DNA of 64,000 nucleotides, taken from contig NZ_BSUK01000001.1 in the NCBI RefSeq assembly GCF_030161555.1, positions 1,674,001-1,738,000 of the forward strand, in the 5' to 3' direction. The notes beneath the pieces were generated by a model. That model did not search any database. It was not told where the DNA came from and saw only the letters and a program-made list of their open reading frames with translations. Shown here one piece after another: positions 46,014 through 56,124 of the stretch. Position 1 is the stretch's first letter. Each line of letters opens with the position of its first letter. The position numbers and the translations under genes are program-made. The stretch is from Luteimicrobium album. GTDB lineage: Bacteria > Actinomycetota > Actinomycetes > Actinomycetales > Cellulomonadaceae.

Positions 46014-47672
46014 ATGCCCCACCTCGTCGCGCGCGACCTCGGCTTCGCGCACCCCGGCCGCCCCGTGTTCCGGGGCGTGTCGTTCCGCGTGTCCGACGGC
46101 GTCCGGCTGGGTGTGGTCGGCGAGAACGGGTCGGGCAAGTCGACCCTGCTGCACGTGCTGGCGGGCGAGAGCGCGGACGGGCACCCGCTCGCGCCGTCGT
46201 CGGGGGCGGTGGTGCGGCACGGCACCCTCGCGCTCGTCGAGCAGGAGCTGCGGACGCCGCCCGGGACGACGGTCGGTGACGTCGTGCGGGCGACCCTCGC
46301 CGACGTGCGGGTCGCCGCCGACGCGCTCGACGCCGCGGCGCGCGCCTTCGACCACGACGCCGGCTCGGCGGGGCTCGGGGAGCTCACCGAGCTGCTCGCC
46401 CGCGCCGAGCACCTCGAGGCGTGGGACGCGGACCGCCGCGTCGACGAGGCGCTCTCGCGGCTCGGCGCGTGCCGCGACCACGCACGGCTCCTCGACGAGC
46501 TGAGCGTCGGCGAGCGCTACCGGGTGCGGCTCGCGTGCCGGCTCGCGGAGCGCACGGACCTGCTGCTCCTCGACGAGCCCACCAACCACCTCGACGACGC
46601 CGCGATCGGGTTCCTCACCCAGCAGCTCGCCGCGTGGCGGGGCGGGGTCGTCGTGGTGACGCACGACCGGCAGCTCCTCGACGACGTCGCCACGGCGATC
46701 CTCGACCTCGACCCGTCCATGGACGGCACCCCCACCCTCTACGGACAGCCGGGCTACCTGTCGTACCGGTTCGCGAAGAACCAGGCGCTCGTGCGCTGGC
46801 GGCAGCGGTACACGGCGGAGCGCAAGCGCGCCGAGCAGCTCGCGGAGCGCCTCGACGCCTCCTACGAGGGGCTGTCCGACGAGTGGCGGCCGCCCAAGGG
46901 GTCGAACAAGAACCGTCGCGGGACGCGCGCCCGGATCCACGTCAAGGCCGCCGACCGGCTGGTCCAGAGGCTCGAGGCCGAGGCCGTCGAGGTGCCCGTC
47001 CCGCCGCTCGAGCTGCGGTTCCCCGACCTCCTCGCGATGTCGCCGGGATGGGACCCGGGCGAGCCCGTCGTCGAGCTCCGCAACCCCCGGGTCGGCCGTC
47101 GCCTCGACCTGCCCGGCACGCGGGTGGCCGTCCCGCCGTCGGGCCGGCTGCTCGTCGTCGGGCCGAACGGGTCCGGCAAGTCGACGCTCCTCGGGGCGCT
47201 CGCGGGCACCCTTCCGCTCGACCGGGGTGCGCGGCGTGTCGTGGACGGTGCGCGGATCGGGGTCGTCGGACAGGAGGAGTCCGTCCCCGTGGGGCTGCGG
47301 ATGGGCGACGGACGGCTCGCGACCGGCTTCGACGCGTACGCCCGCGAGGCCCTGGACCTGTTGGCCGCCGGTGCCCTCGACCCCGAGCTGCTCGTCCCCG
47401 TGGCCGCGCTCGGGCTGCTCACCGAGGACGACCTCGACCGGCCGCTCGCCGAGCTGTCCGCGGGGCAGCGGCGCCGGTTCGAGCTCGCCCGGGCCCTGCT
47501 CGCCGTGCCGCACCTGCTGATCCTCGACGAGCCGACCAACCACCTGTCCATCGACCTCGTGGACGAGCTGACGCGCGCGCTGCAGGCGACCTCGGCCGCC
47601 GTCGTCGTCGCGACGCACGATCGCCGGATGCGCGACGAGCTGGCGGACTGGCCGACGCTCGAGCTGAGCTGA
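46014..47672 (+). CDS. ABC-F family ATPase (antibiotic-resistance or translation factor type)
   Basis: 552 residues from ATG 46014. Two ATP-binding cassettes and no membrane domain. Cassette 1 has VGENGSGKSTLL near 40, signature LSVGERYRVRL and LLLLDEPTNHLDD; cassette 2 has VGPNGSGKSTLLGAL, LSAGQRRRFELARAL and LLILDEPTNHLS. The interdomain linker (RWRQRYTAERKRAEQLAERLDASYEG) is moderately long and basic, as in ribosome-protecting ABC-F proteins that displace drugs from the ribosome. Which drug class, if any, cannot be read. It is a single gene ending in an element-bounded convergent gap. Confidence 0.88.
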   Translation: MPHLVARDLGFAHPGRPVFRGVSFRVSDGVRLGVVGENGSGKSTLLHVLAGESADGHPLAPSSGAVVRHGTLALVEQELRTPPGTTVGDVVRATLADVRVAADALDAAARAFDHDAGSAGLGELTELLARAEHLEAWDADRRVDEALSRLGACRDHARLLDELSVGERYRVRLACRLAERTDLLLLDEPTNHLDDAAIGFLTQQLAAWRGGVVVVTHDRQLLDDVATAILDLDPSMDGTPTLYGQPGYLSYRFAKNQALVRWRQRYTAERKRAEQLAERLDASYEGLSDEWRPPKGSNKNRRGTRARIHVKAADRLVQRLEAEAVEVPVPPLELRFPDLLAMSPGWDPGEPVVELRNPRVGRRLDLPGTRVAVPPSGRLLVVGPNGSGKSTLLGALAGTLPLDRGARRVVDGARIGVVGQEESVPVGLRMGDGRLATGFDAYAREALDLLAAGALDPELLVPVAALGLLTEDDLDRPLAELSAGQRRRFELARALLAVPHLLILDEPTNHLSIDLVDELTRALQATSAAVVVATHDRRMRDELADWPTLELS

Positions 47673-47680
47673 CGGCCCTC

Positions 47681-47750
47681 GCCGAGATCGAGCGTCTGCG
47701 TCGAGATCGAGGAGACGCGCTCGTGCTCGGCGGAAACGCTCGAGCTCGGC
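47681..47750 (+). repeat. Nested palindrome, TCGAGCG type
   Basis: GCCGAGATCGAGCG at 47681-47694 is followed by GTCGAGATCGAG at 47700-47711. Two inverted copies lie at 47718-47731 (GCCGAGCACGAGCG when read back) and 47737-47750 (GCCGAGCTCGAGCG). Four related words in 70 bp form overlapping stems. It lies between the convergent ABC-F and HxlR genes and should terminate both. Confidence 0.78.
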
Positions 47751-47784
47751 GAGCGTTCGGCGTCGCTCGACGACAGCGGCAGGC

Positions 47785-48219
47785 TCAGGCGCTCGCCGCG
47801 ACCCCCGCGACCGCCGGCTCGCCGTCGCGCGCGTCGTACGCGTCGCGGGCGTCGAGGATCTGCGCGATGTGGCCCTCGCTCCACGCCTTGAGCGCGTGCA
47901 GCACCGGCGTGAGGCTCGCGCCGAGCTCGGTCAGCTCGTAGTCGACCCGTACGGGGACGGTCGGGGTGATGGTGCGGGTCACGATGCCGTCGCGCTCGAG
48001 GGTCCGCAGGGTCTGGGTGAGCATCTTCTGGCTCGCGCCGGCGACGGTCCGGGCGATCTGCGAGTGGCGCAGCGGTCCGCCCTCGAGCGCGTTGACGACC
48101 AGGCACGCCCACTTGTTGCCGATGGTCTCGAGGACCCGGCGGCTGGGGCAGGCGTCGAAGAACGCGTTGTACTCGAGCCGTGCGAGCTCGCGCTCCTGGG
48201 CTGAGGTGAGGGTCGGCAC
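47785..48219 (-). CDS. HxlR family transcriptional regulator
   Basis: 144 residues from GTG 48219, preceded by CGGAGGA at a good distance. The winged helix is typical: ACPSRRVLETIGNKWACLVVNALEGGPLRHSQIAR, then GASQKMLTQTLRTLERDGIVTRTI and PVRVDYELTELGASLTPVLHALKAW. Cys residues at FFDACPS and KWACLV could sense electrophiles, as in HypR and YodB. It is divergent from an NADPH:quinone-type oxidoreductase and very probably controls it. Confidence 0.87.
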   Translation of the reverse strand: MPTLTSAQERELARLEYNAFFDACPSRRVLETIGNKWACLVVNALEGGPLRHSQIARTVAGASQKMLTQTLRTLERDGIVTRTITPTVPVRVDYELTELGASLTPVLHALKAWSEGHIAQILDARDAYDARDGEPAVAGVAASA

Positions 48220-48269
48220 GGGGTCCTCCGGGGCGTCGGGGCTGGTGAACAAGGGTCCCCGCGGGTGAG

Positions 48270-48291
48270 GTAGGCACTCTGAGGTACCTAC
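48270..48291 (+). promoter_or_regulatory. Probable HxlR operator
   Basis: GTAGG (48270-48274) and CCTAC (48287-48291) form a dyad with a 12-bp centre. The direct repeat GAGGTA (48267-48272 and 48281-48286) overlaps it. It lies between the divergent HxlR and oxidoreductase genes, in the position expected for a shared operator. Confidence 0.55.
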
Positions 48292-48381
48292 TTCCCGCTG
48301 GTTCCCGCGGATCCCTACGGTAGCCGCGACCGCTCGGTCAGGAAACCCCACCGGGCACCGACCCACCGAAGGAGCACCACC

Positions 48382-49353
48382 ATGCAGGTCGTCCAGCTCT
48401 CCCAGTACGGCGACGAAGAGGTTCTCGAGGTCGTCGACCAGGCCACCCCCGAGCCCGTGCCCGGGCGGGTGCGGGTCCGCGTCACGGCTCGCTCCGTCAA
48501 CCCGGCCGACCTCAGCGGCCGCGCCGGAGCGTTCGCTGCGTTCACTCCCGGCCTCACGTTCCCTGCCGTGCTCGGCTGGGACTTCGCCGGGACCCTGCTC
48601 GACGACGCCCCGGCCGTCCCCGAGGTCGCGCCCGACGGCGTCCTCGCGGCCGGGACCCGGGTGGCCGGGTTCGTCCCGTGGTTCGGCGAGGCGGCAGGTG
48701 CAGGCACCTACGCCGAGGTGATCGTCGTCGACCCGGCCTGGGTCGCGCCGGTCCCGGACGGCGTGACCGACGCCGAGGCCGCCGTCCTCGGGATGAACGG
48801 CCCGACCGGTGCGGCCGCGGTCGACCTGCTCGCGAGCCACACGGGCGACCTCGACGGGGTCACCGTGCTCGTCACCGGCGCGAGCGGGGCGGTCGGAGCG
48901 GCCGCCGTCCGCTACGCCGTCCGGCGCGGGGCCCGGGTGCTCGCCGTCGGGTCCGTGGACGACGACGCCTTCGTGTCCGGACTCGGGGCCGAGGTCCTGC
49001 CCCGGACCGACGCCGCGGGCATCGCGGCAGCAGCGCGCGCCGTCGACCCGGACGGCGTCGACGGGGTGGTCAACGCGGGCCTCGCGTCGCACGAGCTGCT
49101 CGACGCCGTCCGCGACGGTGGCGGGTTCGTGAGCGCAGCGGGCGTGTTCGTGCCCGAGCCGGCGCGGGGTGTCGGGCTCGACGCCGTCTTCGTCGAGCCC
49201 GACCCGTCCCGGCTCGCGAGCGTCCTGCGCGACGCCGCGGACGGCACGGTTCCGGCTCGTGTCGCCGAGGAGCTGCCGCTCGCCGACGCGGCAGACGCCC
49301 ACCGCCGGCTCGCGAAGGGTGGGCTCCGCGGCAAGCTCGTCCTCGTGAGCTGA
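48382..49353 (+). CDS. NADP-dependent quinone oxidoreductase (MDR superfamily)
   Basis: 323 residues from ATG 48382 with GAAGGAG upstream. MQVVQLSQYGDEEVLEVVDQ, RVTARSVNPADLSGRAGAF and VLGWDFAGTLLDD start the catalytic domain. VTVLVTGASGAVGAAAVRYAVRRGARVLAV near 160-190 is the dinucleotide-binding fold. No zinc ligands are present. HxlR-linked enzymes of this sort detoxify quinones or other electrophiles. It is a second such regulator-oxidoreductase pair in the window besides MarR-QOR. Confidence 0.87.
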   Translation: MQVVQLSQYGDEEVLEVVDQATPEPVPGRVRVRVTARSVNPADLSGRAGAFAAFTPGLTFPAVLGWDFAGTLLDDAPAVPEVAPDGVLAAGTRVAGFVPWFGEAAGAGTYAEVIVVDPAWVAPVPDGVTDAEAAVLGMNGPTGAAAVDLLASHTGDLDGVTVLVTGASGAVGAAAVRYAVRRGARVLAVGSVDDDAFVSGLGAEVLPRTDAAGIAAAARAVDPDGVDGVVNAGLASHELLDAVRDGGGFVSAAGVFVPEPARGVGLDAVFVEPDPSRLASVLRDAADGTVPARVAEELPLADAADAHRRLAKGGLRGKLVLVS

Positions 49354-49363
49354 CGACCCCTCT

Positions 49364-49438
49364 CGCCGAGCAAGCGAGTTTCCCGCCGACCAAGCGGCAC
49401 CGGCCCGCTTGCTCGACGGGAAACTCGCTTGCTCGGCG
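49364..49438 (+). repeat. Nested palindrome, AAGCG type (second copy)
   Basis: Arms 49364-49397 and 49405-49438 match at 32 of 34 positions around a 7-nt loop. The word CCGAGCAAGCG is present four times (one copy reads CCGACCAAGCG), 20 nt apart within each arm. It is the same word as at 3843-3913, although the spacer between words differs (AGTTTCCCG here, GGTTTCGCG there). It lies 10 bp after the oxidoreductase stop. Confidence 0.85.
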
Positions 49439-49465
49439 GGTGCCGCGGCGTCCAGGCTGGCGGCG

Positions 49466-50582
49466 ATGAGCACCCCGCAGCAGGACCCTCCCCGCCCGGC
49501 CCCGGCCGGCCTCGAGATCGTCGAGGTCACCGTGCCCACGTCCCTCGACGCCCCCGACGCCTGGCCCGTCCACGCGACGGTCGCGGTGTCCGAGGCAGTC
49601 GAGCTCGACGTCCAGGGCAACACCGACAACACGCTCGACGCCGGCAGCGTCGTCGCGGGCCTCGCGGAGGGGAGCACCGTCGGATCCGCCGCTTCGTCGC
49701 GACCCTCGACGGCGAGCCGGTCGGCCGGGCGTTCGTCCTGCTGCCGCTCACCAGCAACACGCACCGCGCGAGCGTGCACGTGTCGGTCGTCCCGTCCGCC
49801 CGACGGCGCGGCGTCGGCGAGGCGCTGTGGCGGACGGTCGAGCGGATCGCCCGGGGGCGGGGCGGACTGTGCTCACCGGCGACTCGCCGCACACGCCCGA
49901 GCCGCCGCCCGGACCCGGTGCGCTCGAGCCCGCGACCGGCGTCGGACGCGCCCCCGCCGCCGACGCCGGCGTCCGCTTCGCCGTCGGGCACGGGTTCACG
50001 CTCGAGCAGGTCGCGCGGCACTCGGTGCTCGACCTGCCGGTCGACTCCGACCACCTCCACGCCCTGCGGGCCGGCGCCGAGGCCGCCGCGGGGCCGGACT
50101 ATCAGGTGCACGTGTGGACGGACGAGGTCCCCGACGAACACCTCGCCGGGATCGCCGTGCTCCAGACCCGCATGAGCACCGACGCGCCGTCGGGCGGCCT
50201 CGACTTCCAGGAGGACCCCTGGGACGCGGAGCGCGTCCGCGACGCCTTCGCCCGGACCCTGGCGAGCGGGGCGCACCCGGTGGTGTGCGCCGTCGAGCAC
50301 GTGCCGACCGGGACGCTCGCGGGCTTCACGGTCGTGTCCCTGCCGGACCGCAGGCCGGCCGTCGTCTTCCAGGAGGACACGCTCGTCCTGCGCGAGCACC
50401 GCGGCCACCGGCTCGGGATGCTCGTCAAGGCCACGCTGCTCGCCGAGCTCGCCCGGACCCGGCCGGCGGCGGAGCGCGTCCACACCTGGAACGCCCAGGA
50501 GAACGACGCGATGCTCGGGATCAACGTGGCCCTCGGCTTCCGGCCGGCCGGGATCGACGCGGAGTGGCAGCGCGCGGGCTGA
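49466..50582 (+). CDS. Two-domain GNAT acetyltransferase (two frame breaks)
   Basis: About 372 residues from ATG 49466. The first domain runs through GLEIVEVTVPTSLDAPDAWP, then after GGGG 49669-49672 (one G missing) HRRIRRFVATLDGEPVGRAF and VVPSARRRGVGEALWRTVER. A second missing base at 49853-49865 leads to TVLTGDSPHTPEPPPGPGAL and the second domain (VVCAVEHVPTGTLAGFTVVS, LVLREHRGHRLGMLVKATLL, HTWNAQENDAMLGINVALGF). Tandem GNAT proteins of this length include mycothiol-synthase-like and antibiotic acetylating enzymes. The substrate is unknown. Confidence 0.75.
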
Positions 50583-50622
50583 CGCCGCGCGGGCCGGTTC
50601 CAGGCGGCGCACGCTGGACCCC

Positions 50623-52011
50623 GTGACCCCAGCCCAGCGGCGTGTGCTCGCCGTCGCGATCCTCGCGTCCTTCGTCGCGTTCCTCGACGGGTCGGTCGTC
50701 AACGTGGCCCTGCCGGCGATCTCGGACGAGCTCGCCGGACCCCTCGACTCCGGGCTCGACGCGCTCGCGCTGCAGCAGTGGGTCGTCGACGCCTACCTCG
50801 TGACGCTCGGGGCGCTCATCCTGCTCGCGGGCTCGCTGTCCGACGTGCACGGGCGCAAGCGGATCCTCGTCGTCGGGATCGTGGGCTTCGGGGTCACGTC
50901 GGTCGCGTGCGCCCTGGCGCCCACCGGCGTGTTCCTGGTGGTGGCGCGCGCGCTCCAAGGGGTCGCTGGTGCGCTGCTCGTGCCGAGCTCGCTCGCGCTC
51001 ATCATCGCGACGTTCACGGGCGCCGCCCAGGCGAAGGCGATCGGGTCGTGGACCGCCTGGACGAGCGTCGCGGGGCTCGCGGGCCCGCTGGTCGGTGGGA
51101 TCTTCGTGGACGCGTTCTCCTGGCGCTGGGTCTTCGCGATCAACGTGATCCCGATCGCCGTGACGCTCTGGCTGCTGCGCGGCGTCCCGCGCGGGGCGAC
51201 CGTCTCGGGTCGGCACATCGACGGGCTCGGGGCGACGCTGGCGACCGTCGGCCTCGCCGGGACCGTGTTCGGGCTGATCGAGCTCGGCGCGAGGGGCTGG
51301 GCGAGCGCACTGGTGTGGGCGCCCGTCGTCGTCGGCCTCGCCGCCCTGGCCGCGTTCGTGGTCTGGGAGCTCCACGACCCCGATCCGATGCTGCCGATGT
51401 CCCTCTTCAACGCCCGGAACTTCGCCGTCGGGAACGTGGCGACGCTCGTCGTCTACGGGGCGCTCGGGCTCGTGTCGTTCGCGATCTCGATCTTCCTGCA
51501 GCAGGTCGCCGGGTACTCGGCGTTCCAGGCGGGGCTCGCGCAGCTCCCGTCGACGGTCGTGATGATCGGGCTGTCGACGCGGTTCGGGGCGCTCGCGGGC
51601 CGGCTCGGGCCGCGCTGGTTCATGGCGGCCGGGCCGCTGGTCGCCGCGGTCGGGATGTTGACGCTGCTGCGGACCGACGCCCACGCGAGCTACGTGTCGC
51701 AGGTGCTGCCGGGCGTCGTCCTGCTGGGGCTCGGCCTGTCGGTCACGGTCGCGCCGCTGACCGCCGCGATCCTCGGAGCCGTGCCCACCGAGGACGCCGG
51801 CATCGGGTCCGCCGTCAACAACGCCGTCGCGCGCGTGGCCGGGCTGGTCACGGTGGCGTGCGCGGGGATCGTCGTCGGGAGCGTGTTCGACGTCGCCGGG
51901 TTCCACCGGGCGATGGTCCTGTGCGCGGTGCTGCTCGCGCTGGGTGGGGCGGTGTCCGCCGTCGGGATCACGAACCGCGCCGCACGGCCGGCGCGCCCGA
52001 CGGTCGCGTAG
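50623..52011 (+). CDS. MFS exporter, DHA2 (14-helix) family
   Basis: 462 residues from GTG 50623. About 14 membrane helices. Motif A is GSLSDVHGRKRILVVGIVGF; motif C-like VPSSLALIIATF and GPLVGGIFVDAFSWRWVFAINVIP follow, as in EmrB/QacA proteins. TM1 holds LASFVAFLDGSVVNVALPAI, the DHA2 signature with its Asp. It should export hydrophobic cations or antibiotics with proton entry. There is no adjacent regulator. Confidence 0.88.
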   Translation: MTPAQRRVLAVAILASFVAFLDGSVVNVALPAISDELAGPLDSGLDALALQQWVVDAYLVTLGALILLAGSLSDVHGRKRILVVGIVGFGVTSVACALAPTGVFLVVARALQGVAGALLVPSSLALIIATFTGAAQAKAIGSWTAWTSVAGLAGPLVGGIFVDAFSWRWVFAINVIPIAVTLWLLRGVPRGATVSGRHIDGLGATLATVGLAGTVFGLIELGARGWASALVWAPVVVGLAALAAFVVWELHDPDPMLPMSLFNARNFAVGNVATLVVYGALGLVSFAISIFLQQVAGYSAFQAGLAQLPSTVVMIGLSTRFGALAGRLGPRWFMAAGPLVAAVGMLTLLRTDAHASYVSQVLPGVVLLGLGLSVTVAPLTAAILGAVPTEDAGIGSAVNNAVARVAGLVTVACAGIVVGSVFDVAGFHRAMVLCAVLLALGGAVSAVGITNRAARPARPTVA

Positions 52012-52021
52012 CGCCGCACTA

Positions 52022-52086
52022 ATGCAACCTAGAGGTTGCATATCGCATGCGGGACCCCTACTGTGGAATGCAACCTGCAGGTTGCA
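52022..52086 (+). promoter_or_regulatory. Promoter bracketed by two identical operators
   Basis: ATGCAACCT-AG-AGGTTGCAT (52022-52041) and TGCAACCT-GC-AGGTTGCA (52069-52086) share the arms TGCAACCT/AGGTTGCA with a 2-nt spacer, centres 46 bp apart. TTGCAT (52036-52041) and TACTGT (52059-52064), 17 bp apart, form the promoter. Operator 1 overlaps the -35 and operator 2 lies just after the -10. A repressor bound at both would shut the SRPBCC gene off fully. No candidate regulator is encoded next to it. Confidence 0.8.
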
Positions 52087-52135
52087 GGTGTGCGCAGCCC
52101 GTGACACACGGCCGCGCTCCCGGGAGGAGACCGAG

Positions 52136-52573
52136 ATGGTGGACATCCTGCAGCGGGTCGGCGTCGTCGCACCCCGCGAGACCGTGCACGCCGCGCTGAC
52201 GACGATCGAAGGGCTCGCCGGCTGGTGGACCCAGGACACGAAGGGCGACGCGGCCGTCGGCGGCGAGATCCGGTTCGACTTCGAGCCCGGCAGCATCACG
52301 GTGCGGGTGCTCGAGTCCCGGCCCGACCTCGTACGGTGGGAGGTCGTCGACGGCCCGGCGGAGTGGATCGGCACGCACATCGTCTTCGAGCTCGCGCAGG
52401 AGAGCGAGTACACGATCGTCCGGTTCCGGCACGAGGGCTGGGCCGAGCCGGTCGAGTTCATGGCGCACTGCACCACCAAGTGGGCGACGTTCCTCATGAG
52501 CCTCAAGCGACTCGGCGAGACCGGGGTGGGCGAGCCGGCCCCCGGAGACGTCCAGATCAGCGACTGGCACTGA
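52136..52573 (+). CDS. SRPBCC/AHSA1-like domain protein
   Basis: 145 residues from ATG 52136 behind GGGAGGAGA. The fold is recognised from MVDILQRVGVVAPRETVHAA, LTTIEGLAGWWTQDTKGDAAVGGEIRFDFEP, VVDGPAEWIGTHIVFEL and TTKWATFLMSLKRLGETG. The family binds hydrophobic ligands. Relatives are often paired with ArsR regulators, but none is here. The strong double operator implies that it is made only in response to a specific signal. Confidence 0.8.
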   Translation: MVDILQRVGVVAPRETVHAALTTIEGLAGWWTQDTKGDAAVGGEIRFDFEPGSITVRVLESRPDLVRWEVVDGPAEWIGTHIVFELAQESEYTIVRFRHEGWAEPVEFMAHCTTKWATFLMSLKRLGETGVGEPAPGDVQISDWH

Positions 52574-52636
52574 CCCGCTGCGGCGCCTCCGGGATGTTCC
52601 GGAGGCGCGCTAGGGTGGGCGGCACAACTGCACAGC

Positions 52637-54493
<1,857 letters not shown>

Positions 54494-54498
<5 letters not shown>

Positions 54499-55159
54499 TG
54501 GATGGTTGCCGCGCCAGCACGGTGAGCTCGTGCCAGTGCTTCGGGCCGCTGAACGCGGGCCCGTCGTGCTCGGACTCGTCGAGCGCGACGACGTCGAGCC
54601 CGTCGAGCAGGCGCTCGACCTGGCCGCGCGTCAGGTAGGTCTCGGCACCGTCGGAGGTCCAGGAGTCGCGGTCGCCGAACAGGTCGACCGCGAGCCATGC
54701 GCCCGGCACCAGTGCCGCCCGGGCCGACGTCCAGGCCCGCCCGAACGCCGTCGGCGGCAGGTGCGGCAACGCGTAGCCCGAGTAGACGAGGTCTGCGGCC
54801 GGGAGCGGCGTCGTGGCGAGATCCGCCTCGACGACGGTCAGCTCGCCGTCGGCGGGCGTGAGGCCGGCGTCGCGAACCGTGGCGCGCACGAGGTCCGCGG
54901 TCCCAGGCGACCCGTCGACCGCCGTGACCCGCCACCCCGCCGCGAGGAGCGCAGCCGTCTCGATCCCCGCGCCGCACCCGAGGTCGAGGGCGTGCCGTCC
55001 GGTACCGGGTCCGGCGAGGTCGAGCGCGCGGGCCAGGAGCGCGCGCGGAGGCCGTCCGAGCTGTCGTGCGTTGTAGGCGGGCCAGCGCGACGGGTCGCGG
55101 CCCGATCCGGGTGGACTGCTCTGGAGGGGCGGGGCACGTCGAGAGTCTCGCACCCCCAT
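54494..55159 (-). CDS. Class I SAM-dependent methyltransferase
   Basis: 221 residues from ATG 55159. Motif I is HALDLGCGAGIETAALLAAGWRVTAVDGS near 55-85, motif II GELTVVEADLATTPLPAADLVYSGYALPHLPP with the Asp-Leu contact, then ARAALVPGAWLAVDLFGDRDSW. The end EDESEHDGPAFSGPKHWHE-like (DESEHDGPAFSGPKHWHELTVLARQ) is a less common tail seen in Tam/UbiE-like small-molecule methyltransferases. The substrate is unknown. Its start codon abuts a nested palindrome, so transcription likely starts within or across that element. Confidence 0.83.
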
Positions 55160-55241
55160 GCCGAGCACGGGGTCTCCGCCTGCCGAGCACGGGCTCCGCG
55201 TCTGTCCGCGCAGCGGGACGGGCGGAGACCCCGTGTTCGGC
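55160..55241 (+). repeat. Nested palindrome, CACGG type (second copy)
   Basis: GCCGAGCACGG lies at 55160-55170 and 55182-55192. An inverted copy reading GCCGAACACGG lies at 55231-55241, with the same single change as at 38582-38592. The first copy plus GGTCTCCGCC pairs with GGCGGAGACC on the right, giving about 21 of 22 pairs. The element starts at the base next to the methyltransferase ATG and ends 36 bp after the Nudix gene stop. Confidence 0.85.
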
Positions 55242-55277
55242 GGGAAGGGTGGGGCGGCGCGAGGCGGGGTCGGCGGG

Positions 55278-56027
55278 TCAGGCGTCCGGGCGCATGAGCG
55301 GCGGGTTGAGGACGACGGCGGCTGGGTCGCCCGCGGCCTCGGCCAGCCGGTAGAGCGCCGCGGGCCGCCCGGTGCCGCCCGACGTGGTCCGGCCGGTGTC
55401 CTCGAGGAAGCCGGGCGTGCCGGTGGCCTTGCGGTGGAAGTTGCGGGGGTCGAGCCGGACGTCCCAGACCGCCTCGTACACCGAGCGGAGCTCGGCGACC
55501 GTGAACTCCGTCCCGCAGAACGCCGTCGCGAGCGCCGAGTACTCGAGCTTCGCGCGGGCCCGTTCGACGCCGTCGGCGAGGATCCGCGCGTGGTCGAAGG
55601 CGAGCGCCCGCCCGGCGCCCCCGCGCCCCGCGAGCAGGGGGCGGACGTCGTGCCACGCGACGTCGGCCGCGTCACCGCCCGCGGCCGGCAACCCGAACGC
55701 GGGGGCGAGCAGCAGGTGCGCGACCGACACGACGGGTCCGCGGGGGTCGCGGTCGAGCGGCCCGTAGGTGCGGAGCTGCTCGAGGTGCCCGGGTGGCGCG
55801 ACGCCGGTCTCCTCGACGAGCTCGCGCGCGGCAGCGGCCTCGAGGGTCTCGTCGGGGAGGACGAACCCGCCGGGCAGCGCGAGCACGCCCGCGAAGGGTT
55901 CGAGCAGCCGCTGGACGAGCAGCACCTGCAGGACGCCGCCGCGCACGGTGAGCCCGATGACGTCGACCGTCACGGGCAGGAGCGCGGCGGTGGGCGGGAG
56001 GCCCGGGGTGGGGATGGCGCGGCTCAT
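55278..56027 (-). CDS. NrtR-like Nudix transcriptional regulator
   Basis: 249 residues from ATG 56027. The N-terminal Nudix domain carries a complete Nudix box, GGFVLPDETLEAAAARELVEETG (G-x5-E-x7-REL-x-EE-x-G). A C-terminal winged helix follows (YSALATAFCGTEFTVAELRSVYEAVWDVRLDPRNFHRKAT), as in NrtR repressors of NAD synthesis. Many NrtR proteins have lost Nudix catalysis and bind ADP-ribose; here the box looks intact. It is divergent from an SPFH plus NAD-kinase-like operon with two matching dyads between, so it probably controls NAD(P)-linked genes in response to an ADP-ribose-type metabolite. Confidence 0.85.
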   Translation of the reverse strand: MSRAIPTPGLPPTAALLPVTVDVIGLTVRGGVLQVLLVQRLLEPFAGVLALPGGFVLPDETLEAAAARELVEETGVAPPGHLEQLRTYGPLDRDPRGPVVSVAHLLLAPAFGLPAAGGDAADVAWHDVRPLLAGRGGAGRALAFDHARILADGVERARAKLEYSALATAFCGTEFTVAELRSVYEAVWDVRLDPRNFHRKATGTPGFLEDTGRTTSGGTGRPAALYRLAEAAGDPAAVVLNPPLMRPDA

Positions 56028-56047
56028 GGGCCCAGCCTAACCGGTTG

Positions 56048-56096
56048 TCGTCGAGTTGACGAGAACATCGGAACCGGCTTATCGTCAATACGACGA
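56048..56096 (+). promoter_or_regulatory. Twin operators of the NrtR-like regulator with promoter
   Basis: TCGTC-GAGTT-GACGA (56048-56062) and TCGTC-AATAC-GACGA (56082-56096) are identical in both arms, centres 34 bp apart. An outer inverted pair, GTTGTCGTC (56044-56052) and GACGACAAC (56092-56100), makes the whole region symmetric. TTGACG (56056-56061) and TATCGT (56080-56085), 18 bp apart, form a rightward promoter inside the sites. Confidence 0.8.
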
Positions 56097-56124
56097 CAAC
56101 GAAGAACCGACCAAGGAGGCCACC

